Counted from the first letter of the stretch, positions 53,793-63,199 are shown. The stretch is DNA of 64,000 nucleotides from an uncultured Schlesneria sp. (GCA_903871875.1 CAIQIR010000058.1:178148-242147); one strand, 5' to 3'. Notes: generated from the sequence alone by a model not told the origin. Numbers and translations: made by a program.

Positions 53793-55373
53793 ATGCTGAG
53801 AGGTGTTTTCGCATTATTCTTTCGCTCGTTGCGCAGTGATGCGCGATCGCTGTGGGTGCATGCGTCGTGGTTGCTGCTGCTGATCGTGATCTATCTGGGG
53901 ATGTGGTCGGCTCAGGCTCAAAGTGCGTTTTACGGTGCGCCAGGTTTGACCTTCTTTCGCACGGTGATTTTTACAAACGCGGTCTTCGTGACGTTGCTGG
54001 GGATCAGTTATTTCTCGAGTGCCATCTCGGAAGAGAAGGAAGAAGACACTCTGGGGCTGATGACGATGGCCGGGATCAGTCCGCTGGGAATTCTGTTGGG
54101 CAAGTCGACGACCCGCTTGTTCCAGGCGATGCTCTTATTAGCGGTGCAATATCCGTTCACGCTGCTGGCCATCACTCTGGGTGGATTGATGCCGGATCAG
54201 ATCTACGCAGCCTATGCCGCACTGCTGGCCTATACGATCTTATTGTCGAACGTGGGTTTGCTCTGTTCGGTGTTGTGTCGTCGAAACCGTGACGCGGCGG
54301 GTCTGACAACGTTGTGGATGGTCGGTTACGTCTTCACTCCCATTTTGGCGCTGCTGGGTCTGGAATTGGTGAAATCTCCGACGCAGCACCGTCAGCTCCT
54401 TTTGTTCAGGATTCTCGAACCACTGACTCCAGTGCTGGGCTGGATTTCCCAGACCAATGTCTTTAGTGCTCTGATCTGGGCCACAGAGACGGGTTACCAA
54501 TTCAAACTCACCCCGCAGTTGGTTTCCAACTCGATGGGGGGCATCCTGCTGTTCTTTCTGTCGTGGTGGCTGTTCGGGATTGTTTCGCACGATCCCGCCA
54601 GCGAGGCGACGACGCGCGCCATGGTGCCGCGGAAAACGAGTCGACTCGGCAGGTTCAGCGCGGGCCGGACGTGGGATCGAGCCCTGGTCTGGAAGGACTT
54701 TCATTTCACCGCGGGTGGTTGGTTTGGAATCGTGGCCCGTTGCGGTCTCTATGTCGGGCTTTACTGGTTGACGTTTCTCGCTTCCTACCCGTGGAGCGAA
54801 CCTGTCGAACGACGGGTGATCAATTGGTGGAACATCACCTGGGGTTACCAGATCTTTGTCGTGCCGTTGTTTGTGGTCGATTGTGCGATGTGTCTGTCAC
54901 GGCTGTTTCAAGAAGAGATTCGCCATCAAACTCTGGCGGCATTGCTGATGCTGCCCCGCAGTGTGTCCCACATTGTGTATTCCAAGTTGGGCGGGTGCCT
55001 GGTCGGCCTGTTGCCCGGGATGGTGGCTGTCTATGTGGCGTTCTTTTGGTTGATGGATAACAAAAACAATTTGGCGGAACTCTTGAAACAACCGTCCATC
55101 TGGTGGATCGCGGCGAATCTGTTGCTGGTCATCCATCTCAGTGCGATGCTATCAACTTATTTACGGTGGGGGGCTTTTGCGCTGTCGTTGGCTCTGACAA
55201 TCGGGTCGATGTTCGTCACGATCAGCTTGCCACAATTCGCGATGGGCGTCGGCGGGCCGAATCAGATTCATCCCGATACAATCATGGGATTGCTGACGAT
55301 TCCCGTGCTGGTGGCCTGCGCCCTGTGTCACTTTGTTGTGTTGTTGCGAATACCGGCCCTGGGAGAGAAATAA
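53793..55373 (+). CDS. ABC-2 type multi-span membrane permease
   Basis: 526 residues from ATG 53793, nine bases after AAGG; a TTG at 53784 is an alternative. About twelve hydrophobic segments are visible in two halves, with the loop EEKEEDTLGLMTMAGISPLGILLGK (in pieces) after the second or third, a typical ABC-2 sequence, and a second similar stretch FQEEIRHQTLAALLMLPRSVSHIV. This double pattern marks it as two fused ABC-2 halves. It would move a lipid, polysaccharide or drug across the inner membrane with a partner ATPase, which is not encoded nearby. The following DUF1501 gene starts 56 bases later. Confidence 0.82.
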   Translation: MLRGVFALFFRSLRSDARSLWVHASWLLLLIVIYLGMWSAQAQSAFYGAPGLTFFRTVIFTNAVFVTLLGISYFSSAISEEKEEDTLGLMTMAGISPLGILLGKSTTRLFQAMLLLAVQYPFTLLAITLGGLMPDQIYAAYAALLAYTILLSNVGLLCSVLCRRNRDAAGLTTLWMVGYVFTPILALLGLELVKSPTQHRQLLLFRILEPLTPVLGWISQTNVFSALIWATETGYQFKLTPQLVSNSMGGILLFFLSWWLFGIVSHDPASEATTRAMVPRKTSRLGRFSAGRTWDRALVWKDFHFTAGGWFGIVARCGLYVGLYWLTFLASYPWSEPVERRVINWWNITWGYQIFVVPLFVVDCAMCLSRLFQEEIRHQTLAALLMLPRSVSHIVYSKLGGCLVGLLPGMVAVYVAFFWLMDNKNNLAELLKQPSIWWIAANLLLVIHLSAMLSTYLRWGAFALSLALTIGSMFVTISLPQFAMGVGGPNQIHPDTIMGLLTIPVLVACALCHFVVLLRIPALGEK

Positions 55374-55428
55374 GTCCGTACAATATGATTGCCGAGAATT
55401 CTGCCGAAAGAATGAAGAGACGAACCGC

Positions 55429-56874
55429 ATGCCGCACGACGTTCCTAAGAATCCCACGACCAACGTGATCCCACCCCTCATATCCCGACGCGACATGCTG
55501 TCCCGTAGTGGGATGGGATTTGGCATGGTCGGTTTAGCGGGGCTGCTGGCGGATGAAGGAACGCTAGTCGCGCAAGAGGCGGCCGCCGCGACCGATCCCC
55601 TGGTCATCAAGCCGCCCCATTTTCCGGGGACGGCCAAACATGTGGTGCATCTGTTCATGAACGGCGGCCCGTCGCAGGTTGATACGTTCGACCCGAAGCC
55701 GGCTCTTGACCAGTACCACGGCAAACCGCTGCCCACATCGAACCTGCGGACCGAACGGAAAACCGGCGCGGCGATGCGGTCGCCGTTCAAGTTCGAAAAA
55801 TATGGCCAGAGTGGTATCGAAGTCAGCGAGCTGTTTGCCAAAACGGCCGCGCACATTGACGACATTGCCGTGATCCGCTCGATGCATGCCGAAGTGCCCA
55901 ATCACGAGCCGTCGCTGATGCTGATGAACTGCGGCGATGGACGGCTCTCGCGACCCAGTTTCGGGGCGTGGGTCAACTATGGCTTGGGAACCGAAAATCG
56001 CAATCTGCCCGGCTTTATCGTGATGTGTCCGGGAGGATATCCGATTGTTGCGACGCAGAACTGGCGATCGTCGTTTCTGCCGGGGGCCTGTCAGGGCACG
56101 TACCTCGATTCCAACCAGACCGATCTCGACAAGCTGATTGCCAATATTCGTAACACGCGATTGTCGTTGGACGAACAGCGCCGGCAACTCGATCTGGTCA
56201 AAAAGCTGAATGAATTGCACGCCGCCGAACGGCAGCATGCCCCACTGCTGGAGGCTCGGATTCAGTCGTTCGAACTGGCCTATCGCATGCAGACGGAAGC
56301 GGCGGAAGCGTTCGATTTGAACCGAGAACCAAAGCACGTCCGTGAGTCATATGGTTCGGGCATTCATGGCCGGCAGTTGTTGATCACGCGGCGATTGATC
56401 GAACGGGGGGTGCGGTTCATTCAAATCTGGAGTGGCGCAGGTCAGCCGTGGGATAACCATGACGGGCTGCAGGCCCAGCATCAAAAGCTGGCCAACGATT
56501 GGGACGGACCGATCGCCGCCTTCCTGCAAGACCTGAAACAATGCGGCCTGTTCGATGAAACCCTAATCTTGTGGGGCGGTGAATTTGGACGAACTCCCGT
56601 AGCCGAACTGCCCAGCCTGAGCGGTCGCGATCACAATCATTATGGATTTTCCTGTTGGCTGGCAGGCGGTGGGATCAAGGGCGGTGTCGTGCATGGAGCC
56701 ACCGACGAATTCGGCTTCCAGGCGGTTGAGCATCCGGTCCATGTCCATGATCTTCACGCCACGATGCTGCATCTGTTAGGTTTTGATCATGAACGACTGA
56801 CCTACCGTTACGCAGGTCGCGATTTTCGCTTGACTGACGTCAGCGGACGCGTCGTACAAGAAATCGTGGCGTAA
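55429..56874 (+). CDS. DUF1501 family protein (Tat-exported)
   Basis: 481 residues. The twin-arginine signal SRRDMLSRSGMGFGMVGLAG lies at about 18-37. The core contains VHLFMNGGPSQVDTFDPKPAL, an HID-type segment HIDDIAVIRSMHAEVPNHEPS, GRRLIERGVRFIQIWSGAGQ in outline, and a C-terminal ETLILWGGEFGRTPVAE and GRDHNHYGF, the metal-site motifs of the family. The pattern NHEPS and WDNHD suggests the alkaline-phosphatase-like fold. It is followed by a second DUF1501 gene 117 bases downstream but no DUF1549/DUF1553 gene. Substrate not known. Confidence 0.91.
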   Translation: MPHDVPKNPTTNVIPPLISRRDMLSRSGMGFGMVGLAGLLADEGTLVAQEAAAATDPLVIKPPHFPGTAKHVVHLFMNGGPSQVDTFDPKPALDQYHGKPLPTSNLRTERKTGAAMRSPFKFEKYGQSGIEVSELFAKTAAHIDDIAVIRSMHAEVPNHEPSLMLMNCGDGRLSRPSFGAWVNYGLGTENRNLPGFIVMCPGGYPIVATQNWRSSFLPGACQGTYLDSNQTDLDKLIANIRNTRLSLDEQRRQLDLVKKLNELHAAERQHAPLLEARIQSFELAYRMQTEAAEAFDLNREPKHVRESYGSGIHGRQLLITRRLIERGVRFIQIWSGAGQPWDNHDGLQAQHQKLANDWDGPIAAFLQDLKQCGLFDETLILWGGEFGRTPVAELPSLSGRDHNHYGFSCWLAGGGIKGGVVHGATDEFGFQAVEHPVHVHDLHATMLHLLGFDHERLTYRYAGRDFRLTDVSGRVVQEIVA

Positions 56875-56991
56875 AGTTGAGGAAGTGATCAAAATCGGAC
56901 GTGAAGAGTCGGAACATCCAGGCCTGTCGCTCGCAGAGCGAGTCGGACACGTTTGAGGAACCTCGCGGTGGTTTGAGAAGGATGCCTTGGC

Positions 56992-58452
56992 ATGCTGGAA
57001 ATTCTGGGCCGTTCGCAGTCCGTGTGTGGTGGCGTTTCGCGACGAGAGCTGCTGCAAGCGGGAGGAGCCGGTCTGTTCGGGCTGACGCTGCCCAAGTTGC
57101 TTCAGGCCGAAGCCGCCTCGCTGCCGACAGCGCCGCGAGCCAAAAGCGTCATCTTCCTGTTCCTGTTCGGTGGGCCCAGCCAGCTGGAGACCTTTGACCT
57201 GAAACCGGCCGCGACCAGCAACATCCGCGGACCCTATTCGCCCATTGACTGTCGCACGCCGGATCTGCGGATCTCTGAAAAGCTCGCTCGCTGTGCCGCA
57301 ATTTCTGACAAATTTGCCGTTGTGCGGACGCTGTCGCATTCGTTCAACGATCATAGCGGCGGCAGCCACTACCTTCAGACGGGAAAACGCTGGCAGATTC
57401 CCCTGGGCGGAGGCTTCAATGCGACGCCGCAGGACTGGCCTTCGATGGGGTCGGTTGTCGAGTACCTGTCACAGAACCCGAAACGACATGCCGCGCGCGG
57501 GGATGTCTCGCTGAACGATCTGCCGACCTATGTTGTCCTGCCGAACAGCCTAGGTAAGCTGCAAACCTTTACGACACAGTTGAGGCGGCCCGGCGAATAT
57601 GGCGGTTGGCTGGGCCGGGGTTATGATCCCATCACGACCGCCGTCGACAAAAAGAACGACCAGGACAATCCCTATTTCCGTGACTGTGCCGATGCCGAGC
57701 TGACGTTTCAGATCGACGGTCTGGTCTCGCAAACGGCCATGTCGCTCGATCGACTGGGCCGACGCCAATCGCTGTTGGCGCAATTCGACCAGCAACTGCG
57801 TCGCCTGGACGACGAGAAATCGCTGTCGGCCTATGACCGATTTCAGCGGCGCGCCTTGGCGCTGGTCGGATCGGAGCGAACGCGCGAGGCACTGGATCTG
57901 CGGAAGGAACCGGCGGCTGTTCGCGATCGTTACGGTCGCCACCTGTTCGGTCAGTCGACATTGTTGGCCCGGCGGCTGGTGCAAGCGGGCGTGCGCTACG
58001 TGACGGTCCATTGGGACGCCCCCGACGGTTACAGTTGGGATTCACATGTGAACAGTAAAGACGTCGGCGACCATCTGATTCCCGGGCTGGACCAATCGTT
58101 ATCAGCCTTGTTGATGGACTTGGAAGAGCGTGGCATGCTCGACGAAACCCTGGTCGTCTGTCTGGGGGAAATGGGGCGTACCCCGCGAGGCAACGCCAAT
58201 TGGGGCCGCGATCATTGGAGTACTCTGTTCCCGGCCGTGATCGCCGGCGCGGGGGTTCGAGGTGGAACCGTCCATGGTCAAAGCGACAAGGATGCGGCTT
58301 ACGCGACCACGCCGCCGTATCACCCCGAAGATCTGGCCGCCACGATCTATCATGCCTTGGGCATCGATCACGAACTGCGGTTGCCCGATGCACAAGGTCG
58401 ACCGGTCGGATTAATCGAAGACGGCAAGCCGATGCTCGAGTTATTCGGATAG
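56992..58452 (+). CDS. DUF1501 family protein (Tat-exported), second copy
   Basis: 486 residues with a twin-arginine signal VSRRELLQAGGAGLFGLTL at about 15-33. The family motifs are FLFGGPSQLETFDLKP, RTLSHSFNDHSGGSHYLQTG and, near the end, ETLVVCLGEMGRTPRGN, GRDHWSTLFP and GAGVRGGTVHGQSDK. It resembles the 24.5-kb copy in the last third (GRDHW, GGxVHG) more than its immediate neighbour, so these two genes are not a recent tandem duplication (by eye). A small membrane-protein gene begins four bases after its stop and is probably cotranscribed. Confidence 0.91.
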   Translation: MLEILGRSQSVCGGVSRRELLQAGGAGLFGLTLPKLLQAEAASLPTAPRAKSVIFLFLFGGPSQLETFDLKPAATSNIRGPYSPIDCRTPDLRISEKLARCAAISDKFAVVRTLSHSFNDHSGGSHYLQTGKRWQIPLGGGFNATPQDWPSMGSVVEYLSQNPKRHAARGDVSLNDLPTYVVLPNSLGKLQTFTTQLRRPGEYGGWLGRGYDPITTAVDKKNDQDNPYFRDCADAELTFQIDGLVSQTAMSLDRLGRRQSLLAQFDQQLRRLDDEKSLSAYDRFQRRALALVGSERTREALDLRKEPAAVRDRYGRHLFGQSTLLARRLVQAGVRYVTVHWDAPDGYSWDSHVNSKDVGDHLIPGLDQSLSALLMDLEERGMLDETLVVCLGEMGRTPRGNANWGRDHWSTLFPAVIAGAGVRGGTVHGQSDKDAAYATTPPYHPEDLAATIYHALGIDHELRLPDAQGRPVGLIEDGKPMLELFG

Positions 58453-58456
58453 CAGT

Positions 58457-58924
58457 ATGAATCCAAAAAAACGCGGCTGGAGTGGAGTCATCTCGGCGGC
58501 CCTTTGTTCCCTGATGTTCGTGGTGTCGCTGTGTCTGCCTGCCTTGTGGCTGGCGCGAGAGCCTGCCGCGGACCCGACGGGCAACTATGTCGGAGCGGCA
58601 TTACTTATGCTGGGCTGGATCGAGGCGCTGGGCGGGTCGACGAGTGGCCTGGCCTGGCTGGCGAATCCCTGTTTCGGGTTGGGAATTCTCTGTCTTTTAT
58701 TCCGCCGATTCGGGTGGGCCGTGGTGATCTTTACGGTGGGATTCGGATTGACCTGCGCCAGCTTCGGCATTCGCACCGTCGTCATTGACGAGGGTGGTTC
58801 CACCAACTTCGTGGTGGGATTTGGCCCAGGGTTTTGGTTGTGGCATTTGTCATACCTGGTTGGTGTCCTCGCGTCATTCCTGCTTTGGATGACGTCCCTC
58901 TCGCAAACCAAGACGTCGAGCTGA
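58457..58924 (+). CDS. Small integral membrane protein
   Basis: 155 residues with four predicted transmembrane segments (about 11-33, 43-60, 66-103 as two, and 127-146). The start lies four bases after the preceding DUF1501 stop, so translation may be coupled. I do not recognise the family; GNYVGAALLMLGWIEAL and GPGFWLWHLSYLVG are the most regular segments. It contains no obvious catalytic residues. It could be a membrane partner of the DUF1501 protein, based only on gene position. Confidence 0.7.
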   Translation: MNPKKRGWSGVISAALCSLMFVVSLCLPALWLAREPAADPTGNYVGAALLMLGWIEALGGSTSGLAWLANPCFGLGILCLLFRRFGWAVVIFTVGFGLTCASFGIRTVVIDEGGSTNFVVGFGPGFWLWHLSYLVGVLASFLLWMTSLSQTKTSS

Positions 58925-59367
58925 TACTAGCCGAAGCCGCAGTGTGACATGATTTTTCGTTCACTATTTCTTTGCGGTTGAAACAGCCATCAGCGATCAG
59001 CGAGAGCTGGTTGCCGTGACGCAGCATCTTTGTGCATTAATGGCAAGACGCTTAACGCGTAACAGACATTGCTGTATGACCTTGCACAGATTGTCTTCGG
59101 CCTCGGAGAGGACTAGCCGACTCGAGGCGACCGCGATCACACGGCGGGTTCCCGAAGAAAAAGCGAAAAAAAAACGGCTTTGGATCTTTTTCTGGTCATA
59201 ATTCGAAGTTCACGGATAATTCATATAAGAGAGCTTCGTTTAACCGAAAAACTAGCTTGCGGAGATTTTCGTCAGGACTTCAGCAGCAACTTCATTTCGC
59301 AAGTTATTCGGAAGCACCGAGACCACAGGTTCGAACCTGTCAACATCGAACTCGATAAACATCGAAC
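58925..59367. other. Intergenic region upstream of the ECF sigma locus
   Basis: About 440 bases. The second half is AT-rich: an A9 run at 59166-59174 lies between AGAAAAAG (59156-59163) and CTTTTTCT (59186-59193), which could pair. A perfect palindrome is at 59325-59340. A short frame near 59016 has no ribosome site and is not supported. The sigma-gene promoter should be here. Confidence 0.5.
59325..59340. promoter_or_regulatory. Perfect 16-bp palindrome upstream of the ECF sigma gene
   Basis: ACAGGTTCGAACCTGT reads the same on both strands and ends 27 bases before the sigma-factor ATG. It resembles an operator for a dimeric regulator. It may look like a tRNA T-arm but its central loop is six rather than seven bases and no acceptor or anticodon stem surrounds it. 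Confidence 0.5.
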
Positions 59368-59892
59368 ATGGACGAGAAGACCAAGCGACTCACTCGTATG
59401 TGGATGTCGGCTCAGCCGATTGTTTCCTCGTTTGTGTCGTCGATGGTTCATGATTTTGCCGCTCGTGACGACATCCTGCAGGAAACGATTGCCGCCGCAG
59501 TCGAGTCCTTTGATAAATATGATCCAGACAAGCCGTTTGTCGGTTGGATCTTAGGTATTGCGCGAAATCAGGCCGGGCTTTATCGTCGGAAGTCGCACCG
59601 GGACCGATTGTTTTTTGATGATTCTGTGGTCGATTCACTAGCGTCTGCGTTTGCGGAAATTCCTGCGAACGAAGTACATAAACTGGAGTTTCTTCGCGGT
59701 TGTCTGGAAAAACTCACGGAACGAGATCGACGGCTTTGTGACCTGCGTTACGAGCAGGATCTGAGGCCTGCCGGGATCGCCACGCTGATGGGGATGACTT
59801 CCAATACGGTCTCCAAGGCGTTGCAGCGAGTTCGTGATCAGCTGCGAAGCTGTATCGAACTGAGTGTCGCTCAGGCCGGTGGGCTTCGGTAA
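59368..59892 (+). CDS. ECF-type sigma factor of the pseudopilin locus
   Basis: 174 residues. Region 2 covers about 15-75: FVSSMVHDFAARDDILQETIAAAVESFDKYDPDKPFVGWILGIARNQAGLYRRK in outline. Region 4 covers about 110-165 with LTERDRRLCDLRYEQDLRPAGIATLMGMTSNTVSKALQRVRDQLRSCI in outline, including the helix-turn-helix. It belongs to the short planctomycete ECF type (I recall this group being found beside FecR-like anti-sigma genes). No Shine-Dalgarno sequence precedes the ATG; a palindrome does. Downstream on the same strand are a pseudopilin, a lipoprotein and the anti-sigma gene. Confidence 0.9.
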   Translation: MDEKTKRLTRMWMSAQPIVSSFVSSMVHDFAARDDILQETIAAAVESFDKYDPDKPFVGWILGIARNQAGLYRRKSHRDRLFFDDSVVDSLASAFAEIPANEVHKLEFLRGCLEKLTERDRRLCDLRYEQDLRPAGIATLMGMTSNTVSKALQRVRDQLRSCIELSVAQAGGLR

Positions 59893-60187
59893 CCGGCTGT
59901 CGGTGTTCTGACGCTCAACAATATCCAATCCGTCATCGAAGATGCTGTTCCTGGCATCCTCTTATTAATAGTTCGACTGACAATTGATTCTCGATCGTTC
60001 TGGCGACGGTTCGGCAACCGCAGCATAGCGTGTTAGTCACCCGGTTCGTTCAGCGGGGATTTCGTGTTGACTTTCTGATGCTGATTGCGGTTGCGCCGCT
60101 GGCGATTGGCGACTGTTGCAAGTGTTTCTTGTGAGTGTTCTTTGTGGATGCTCAATCTCTCTGTTTTCGTTTGAAGGGGCTGGTTTC

Positions 60188-61369
60188 ATGCCATCATTTG
60201 TCGTCAGCGACCGACGTCGCAAATCGAAGGGTTTTACCCTGATTGAACTGCTGGTGGTGATTGCCATCATCGCCGTGCTGATCGCCTTGTTGTTGCCGGC
60301 CGTTCAGCAGGCCCGTGAGGCGGCTCGCCGCACGCAATGCAAGAACAATCTGAAGCAAATCGGCCTGGCAATGTACAACTACGAAAGTGCTTACGGTCAG
60401 TTTCCGATTGCTTCGCTCTGGAACATCACGATCACCGGTGCAACGTCGGCCACGTTCAACAATGCCACCAGTTGGGGAACGACCCTGTTGCCGTTTATGG
60501 ATCAAGGGCCGCTATACAACTCGTTCGATCCCTCGACACCCTTCTGGAACGCTTCCAGCGTCAACTACAAGTTGATTCAGACGCAGCTGGCGGCCTTCAA
60601 GTGTCCTTCGGTGCCCGATTTCAGCGACAACGGTCACACCTGGTTGGCCGCACCTCTTCGCGGTACTAACTCGACGGGTCTCAACCCTGCCGCGGATATT
60701 CCGATTGGACCTCAAGGTCGCTCCGACTACATCGTGTTGAACGACGTTCGCAGTCCGCTGTACTACACGCTGAACGACATTGACGGTGCAACTGCGTCGA
60801 CCAATAGTCGTCACGGGTTCTTCTTTCAAGGTGATGCCAACGCCGCCGCCGTAATCAGCGATACCAGCGGGTCGGCCTTGGCCAAGGCCTACTACGCCAA
60901 GGGCAGTGTCGATGCGTCGCCTACGATTGCGAAAGTCACCGACGGGACGTCCAACACCATCATGGTCGCGGAAGACGCCGCCCGTAACCAGTTGTGGGAT
61001 TTCAATATCCTGCGGACCGCTTCGAATCCAGACGGCGGGGCGCAGTATACGGCCTATCTGTCGAACCAGAACAACTACGCCGGTGGTGGTTGGGCCGATC
61101 CCGATAACAATATGTGGATCGATGGTGCGGCTCTGGGTGGTTTGACGGGCAGTGCGGGCCATTCCGGCAGCGGGACCAATCAGAGCATGCAGGGTTGTGC
61201 GATCAACTGCACCAATCTGACGGCTCACTCGATTTTCGCGTTTCACGTTGGTGTCTGTCAGGTGCTGATGGGCGACGGTTCGGTCCGGGCGCTCAATGCC
61301 TCCATGGACAATGCCACGTTCGCCGGTTTAATCACCCGCGCCGGTCAGGATTTAATCGGAGACTATTAA
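60188..61369 (+). CDS. DUF1559 pseudopilin-type protein with H-X9-DG end
   Basis: 393 residues from ATG 60188, after AAGGGG; an upstream ATG in frame lacks a ribosome site. A type IV prepilin signal is at 11-35: [17 protein letters not shown], cleaved between Gly15 and Phe16, with Glu20 as the fifth mature residue. [22 protein letters not shown] and [14 protein letters not shown] are core DUF1559 motifs. The C-terminal motif is H-X9-DG (His353, Asp363, Gly364) followed by SVRAL. The protein is anchored in the inner membrane and may be assembled by a type II/IV-like system; DUF1559 function remains unknown. It is the first structural gene after the sigma factor; an intrinsic terminator follows. 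Confidence 0.92.
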   Translation: MPSFVVSDRRRKSKGFTLIELLVVIAIIAVLIALLLPAVQQAREAARRTQCKNNLKQIGLAMYNYESAYGQFPIASLWNITITGATSATFNNATSWGTTLLPFMDQGPLYNSFDPSTPFWNASSVNYKLIQTQLAAFKCPSVPDFSDNGHTWLAAPLRGTNSTGLNPAADIPIGPQGRSDYIVLNDVRSPLYYTLNDIDGATASTNSRHGFFFQGDANAAAVISDTSGSALAKAYYAKGSVDASPTIAKVTDGTSNTIMVAEDAARNQLWDFNILRTASNPDGGAQYTAYLSNQNNYAGGGWADPDNNMWIDGAALGGLTGSAGHSGSGTNQSMQGCAINCTNLTAHSIFAFHVGVCQVLMGDGSVRALNASMDNATFAGLITRAGQDLIGDY

Positions 61370-61434
61370 AGTGGTGTTAAATAGTGATCCGACGTGCCGA
61401 TCGTCCGGTCAAATCTGAGGGATTTCTAAATGAT

Positions 61435-61475
61435 CCGCTTGATTCGCGAATTGTCGTGAGTCAAGCGGTCTTTTT
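61435..61475 (+). terminator. Intrinsic terminator after the DUF1559 gene
   Basis: CCGCTTGATTC (61435-61445) pairs with GAGTCAAGCGG (61458-61468) over 11 bp with one G-U pair, around a 12-base loop, and is followed by TCTTTTT. It separates the DUF1559 gene from the lipoprotein gene 58 bases further on, so these may be distinct transcripts or read-through is partial. Confidence 0.88.
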
Positions 61476-61532
61476 GCACTACGTGGCCTATTTCAAAGGT
61501 TGAGTGCCACGGTATTTTGGAGTACACTAATT

Positions 61533-62009
61533 ATGAAATTGCCACGTTTGCTGTCAGTCGGCCTTCTGTGTGTGTGCTGGGGACTGATCTCCTGCTCGTC
61601 ATCGAAAGGTCCGTTGATCAAGGACAAAGTGCCCTTAACGCATGTGAAGGGAAAGATCCTCGTCGACGGCCAGCCGACCGCCGGTGTCATCGTGCGGTAT
61701 TATCCCGACGGGCCGATTGCCGAGACGAGACAGAAGTATTTGCTGAATTTTCAGGCCATGACGTTCCTGGATGGATCGTTCAAATTTCAGACCTATGCAC
61801 TTGGCGATGGGGTTCCCGCAGGTGAGTACAGTCTGGTGTTCACTCTGCTGGAACAAAAGAATTCCGGTGAATTCGAAAGGCTGGCGGAAGAATTCACCGA
61901 TCGCAAGAATCCATTCAAAAAAATCAAAGTCGAACCGGGCGCTGATCTGGATCTGGGGCTGATCGAGCTGAAATCCGTCGAGCCCAACAAACAGCTGAGT
62001 AGCTTGTAA
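61533..62009 (+). CDS. Small lipoprotein with carboxypeptidase-regulatory-like domain
   Basis: 158 residues from ATG 61533, with GGAG ten bases upstream. The signal peptide ends in a lipobox LISC (Cys about 20), so it is a lipoprotein. Residues 40-110 form a small beta-sandwich: VKGKILVDGQPTAGVIVRYYP is the start of the CarboxypepD_reg-like fold seen in planctomycete lipoproteins that sit next to DUF1559 genes, and GVPAGEYSLVFTL its last strands. Residues 110-158 are charged and acidic. It may be part of a surface complex with the pseudopilins (inference). Confidence 0.8.
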   Translation: MKLPRLLSVGLLCVCWGLISCSSSKGPLIKDKVPLTHVKGKILVDGQPTAGVIVRYYPDGPIAETRQKYLLNFQAMTFLDGSFKFQTYALGDGVPAGEYSLVFTLLEQKNSGEFERLAEEFTDRKNPFKKIKVEPGADLDLGLIELKSVEPNKQLSSL

Positions 62010-62083
62010 CCGCCAAGAGGCATCGCGGCGTTTTTTCCTCGTCAATGAATGCAGGTCTATCGTTGAGGCAACTGGAGAGTCAC

Positions 62084-62434
62084 GTGAACTTCGATCCCAA
62101 CCGTCTGATCAATGGTCATTTGGACGATGATTTGTCGTCCGATGAACAGGCGGCATTGAATGATTGGATCAAAGCCGCTCCGGAAAATGCCAAACGTTTT
62201 GCCCTGGCAGTAATGCTGCACAACCGGATCCATGTCCAGTATCAATCATTGACGGCCACACTACAGCATTCGGACCGCGGCGGTGCCCCGGATTCGCATC
62301 TCCCGCCGCTGGGCGATGGCGGCGAGCGTCGCCTGTCTGTTACTGGCCGCATTCTTGTTCCTTGGGGCGCCCCCAGGTCCCAATCCGACCGCCGCCGTGG
62401 TGGCGGAATTTCACGAATTGGTGATTCTGGGTAA
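62084..62434 (+). CDS. Anti-sigma factor, N-terminal cytoplasmic part (frame broken)
   Basis: 116 codons from GTG 62084, six bases after GGAG; ATG 62045 is in frame but lacks a ribosome site. The first 60 residues are the planctomycete anti-sigma/FecR N-terminal domain: NFDPNRLINGHLDDDLSSDEQAALNDWIKAAPENAKRFALAVMLHNRIH in outline, which binds the ECF factor. After residue 65 the frame runs into unrelated Arg/Gly/Pro-rich sequence and stops at 62434, whereas the expected membrane helix lies in another frame that is open from 62253. Losing one C in CCCC at 62286-62289 would join both parts into one protein of about 320 residues. Confidence 0.75.
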   Translation: MNFDPNRLINGHLDDDLSSDEQAALNDWIKAAPENAKRFALAVMLHNRIHVQYQSLTATLQHSDRGGAPDSHLPPLGDGGERRLSVTGRILVPWGAPRSQSDRRRGGGISRIGDSG

Positions 62435-63059
62435 ACGAAGCAACGATCGCACGTTTCATGTGACTTACGTCAAAGACGATTCAGAGAATCGCGAAGCACT
62501 TCAGCCTGAGCAGGCGAAGCGCCAGAAACTGGCACAGGCTTCCCCCAATGACGAGGCGATGTTGTACGTCCGAAATGGTCGGCAGTTTGTTTACGCCTGG
62601 AAAGCCGCCAACGGCGATGACTGTCTAAATGGCAGCGATGGCCAATCGAGCAGTTGGGCGATCCGTGCCGGTAAACGAATTGACGTTCAACCCGACCCCA
62701 TGCATATGACAGGTGGCCTGCCTGGTGGGAATTATCTGGCACCGATTCTGACGTTCTTTGACGGACAGGAAAAGATGCTGGTCGCAGATTACAACCTGGA
62801 ACTTCGTCATCCCACGAAGACCACAAACGTCCTCGTTGCGATGAAGAAGCCGGATACCAAGCAAGGTCCGCGTCGAATTGAGATCTCGTTTGCGCCCTCA
62901 TCACGCCAGATTTCTGAAATGAAAATCTGGCCGGAAACATACGACCATCGGAAGACTAACTATACGCTCATACAGATCGTCAATGACCAGCCACTTGATC
63001 ATGATTGGTTTAGGAACGAGTTTCATTTGCGTCCCCCGGCAACGGGTGCGGCGGATTGA
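62283..63059 (+). CDS. Anti-sigma factor, membrane and extracytoplasmic part
   Basis: 258 codons if started at GTG 62283, which has no ribosome site and follows a stop codon at 62250 in the same frame. It begins RISRRWAMAASVACLLLAAF, a membrane helix directly after basic residues, as expected for the second part of an anti-sigma factor. The remaining 225 residues lie outside the cytoplasm: RTFHVTYVKDD, YVRNGRQFVYAWKAANGDD and GQSSSWAI recall the LolA/RseB-type half-barrel with its DG-type turns, but this is a guess. So it is either the second half of a frameshifted gene, or a separate protein translated by coupling. Confidence 0.6.
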   Translation: MPRIRISRRWAMAASVACLLLAAFLFLGAPPGPNPTAAVVAEFHELVILGKRSNDRTFHVTYVKDDSENREALQPEQAKRQKLAQASPNDEAMLYVRNGRQFVYAWKAANGDDCLNGSDGQSSSWAIRAGKRIDVQPDPMHMTGGLPGGNYLAPILTFFDGQEKMLVADYNLELRHPTKTTNVLVAMKKPDTKQGPRRIEISFAPSSRQISEMKIWPETYDHRKTNYTLIQIVNDQPLDHDWFRNEFHLRPPATGAAD

Positions 63060-63199
63060 GGAACGCCCCGCTTGTTTGGGCGATCCTGATGGCGACGACA
63101 ATCAATACTCCTGGTTGATCGTTATTCCGTGGGTGACAAGGTGTTGCCGGTTGATTGCCGGCCACGATGTGAACAGGTGTGTTTGAGGGAAGGCGTCTC

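Noticed and set aside
59321..59345. tRNA T-arm-like sequence ACAGGTTCGAACCTGT
   Set aside because: The loop is six bases and no acceptor, D or anticodon stem surrounds it; treated as a palindromic operator candidate.
62010..62035. Possible terminator after the lipoprotein gene (CCGC, GCGG, T6)
   Set aside because: Only a four-base stem with a long loop; too weak to call.
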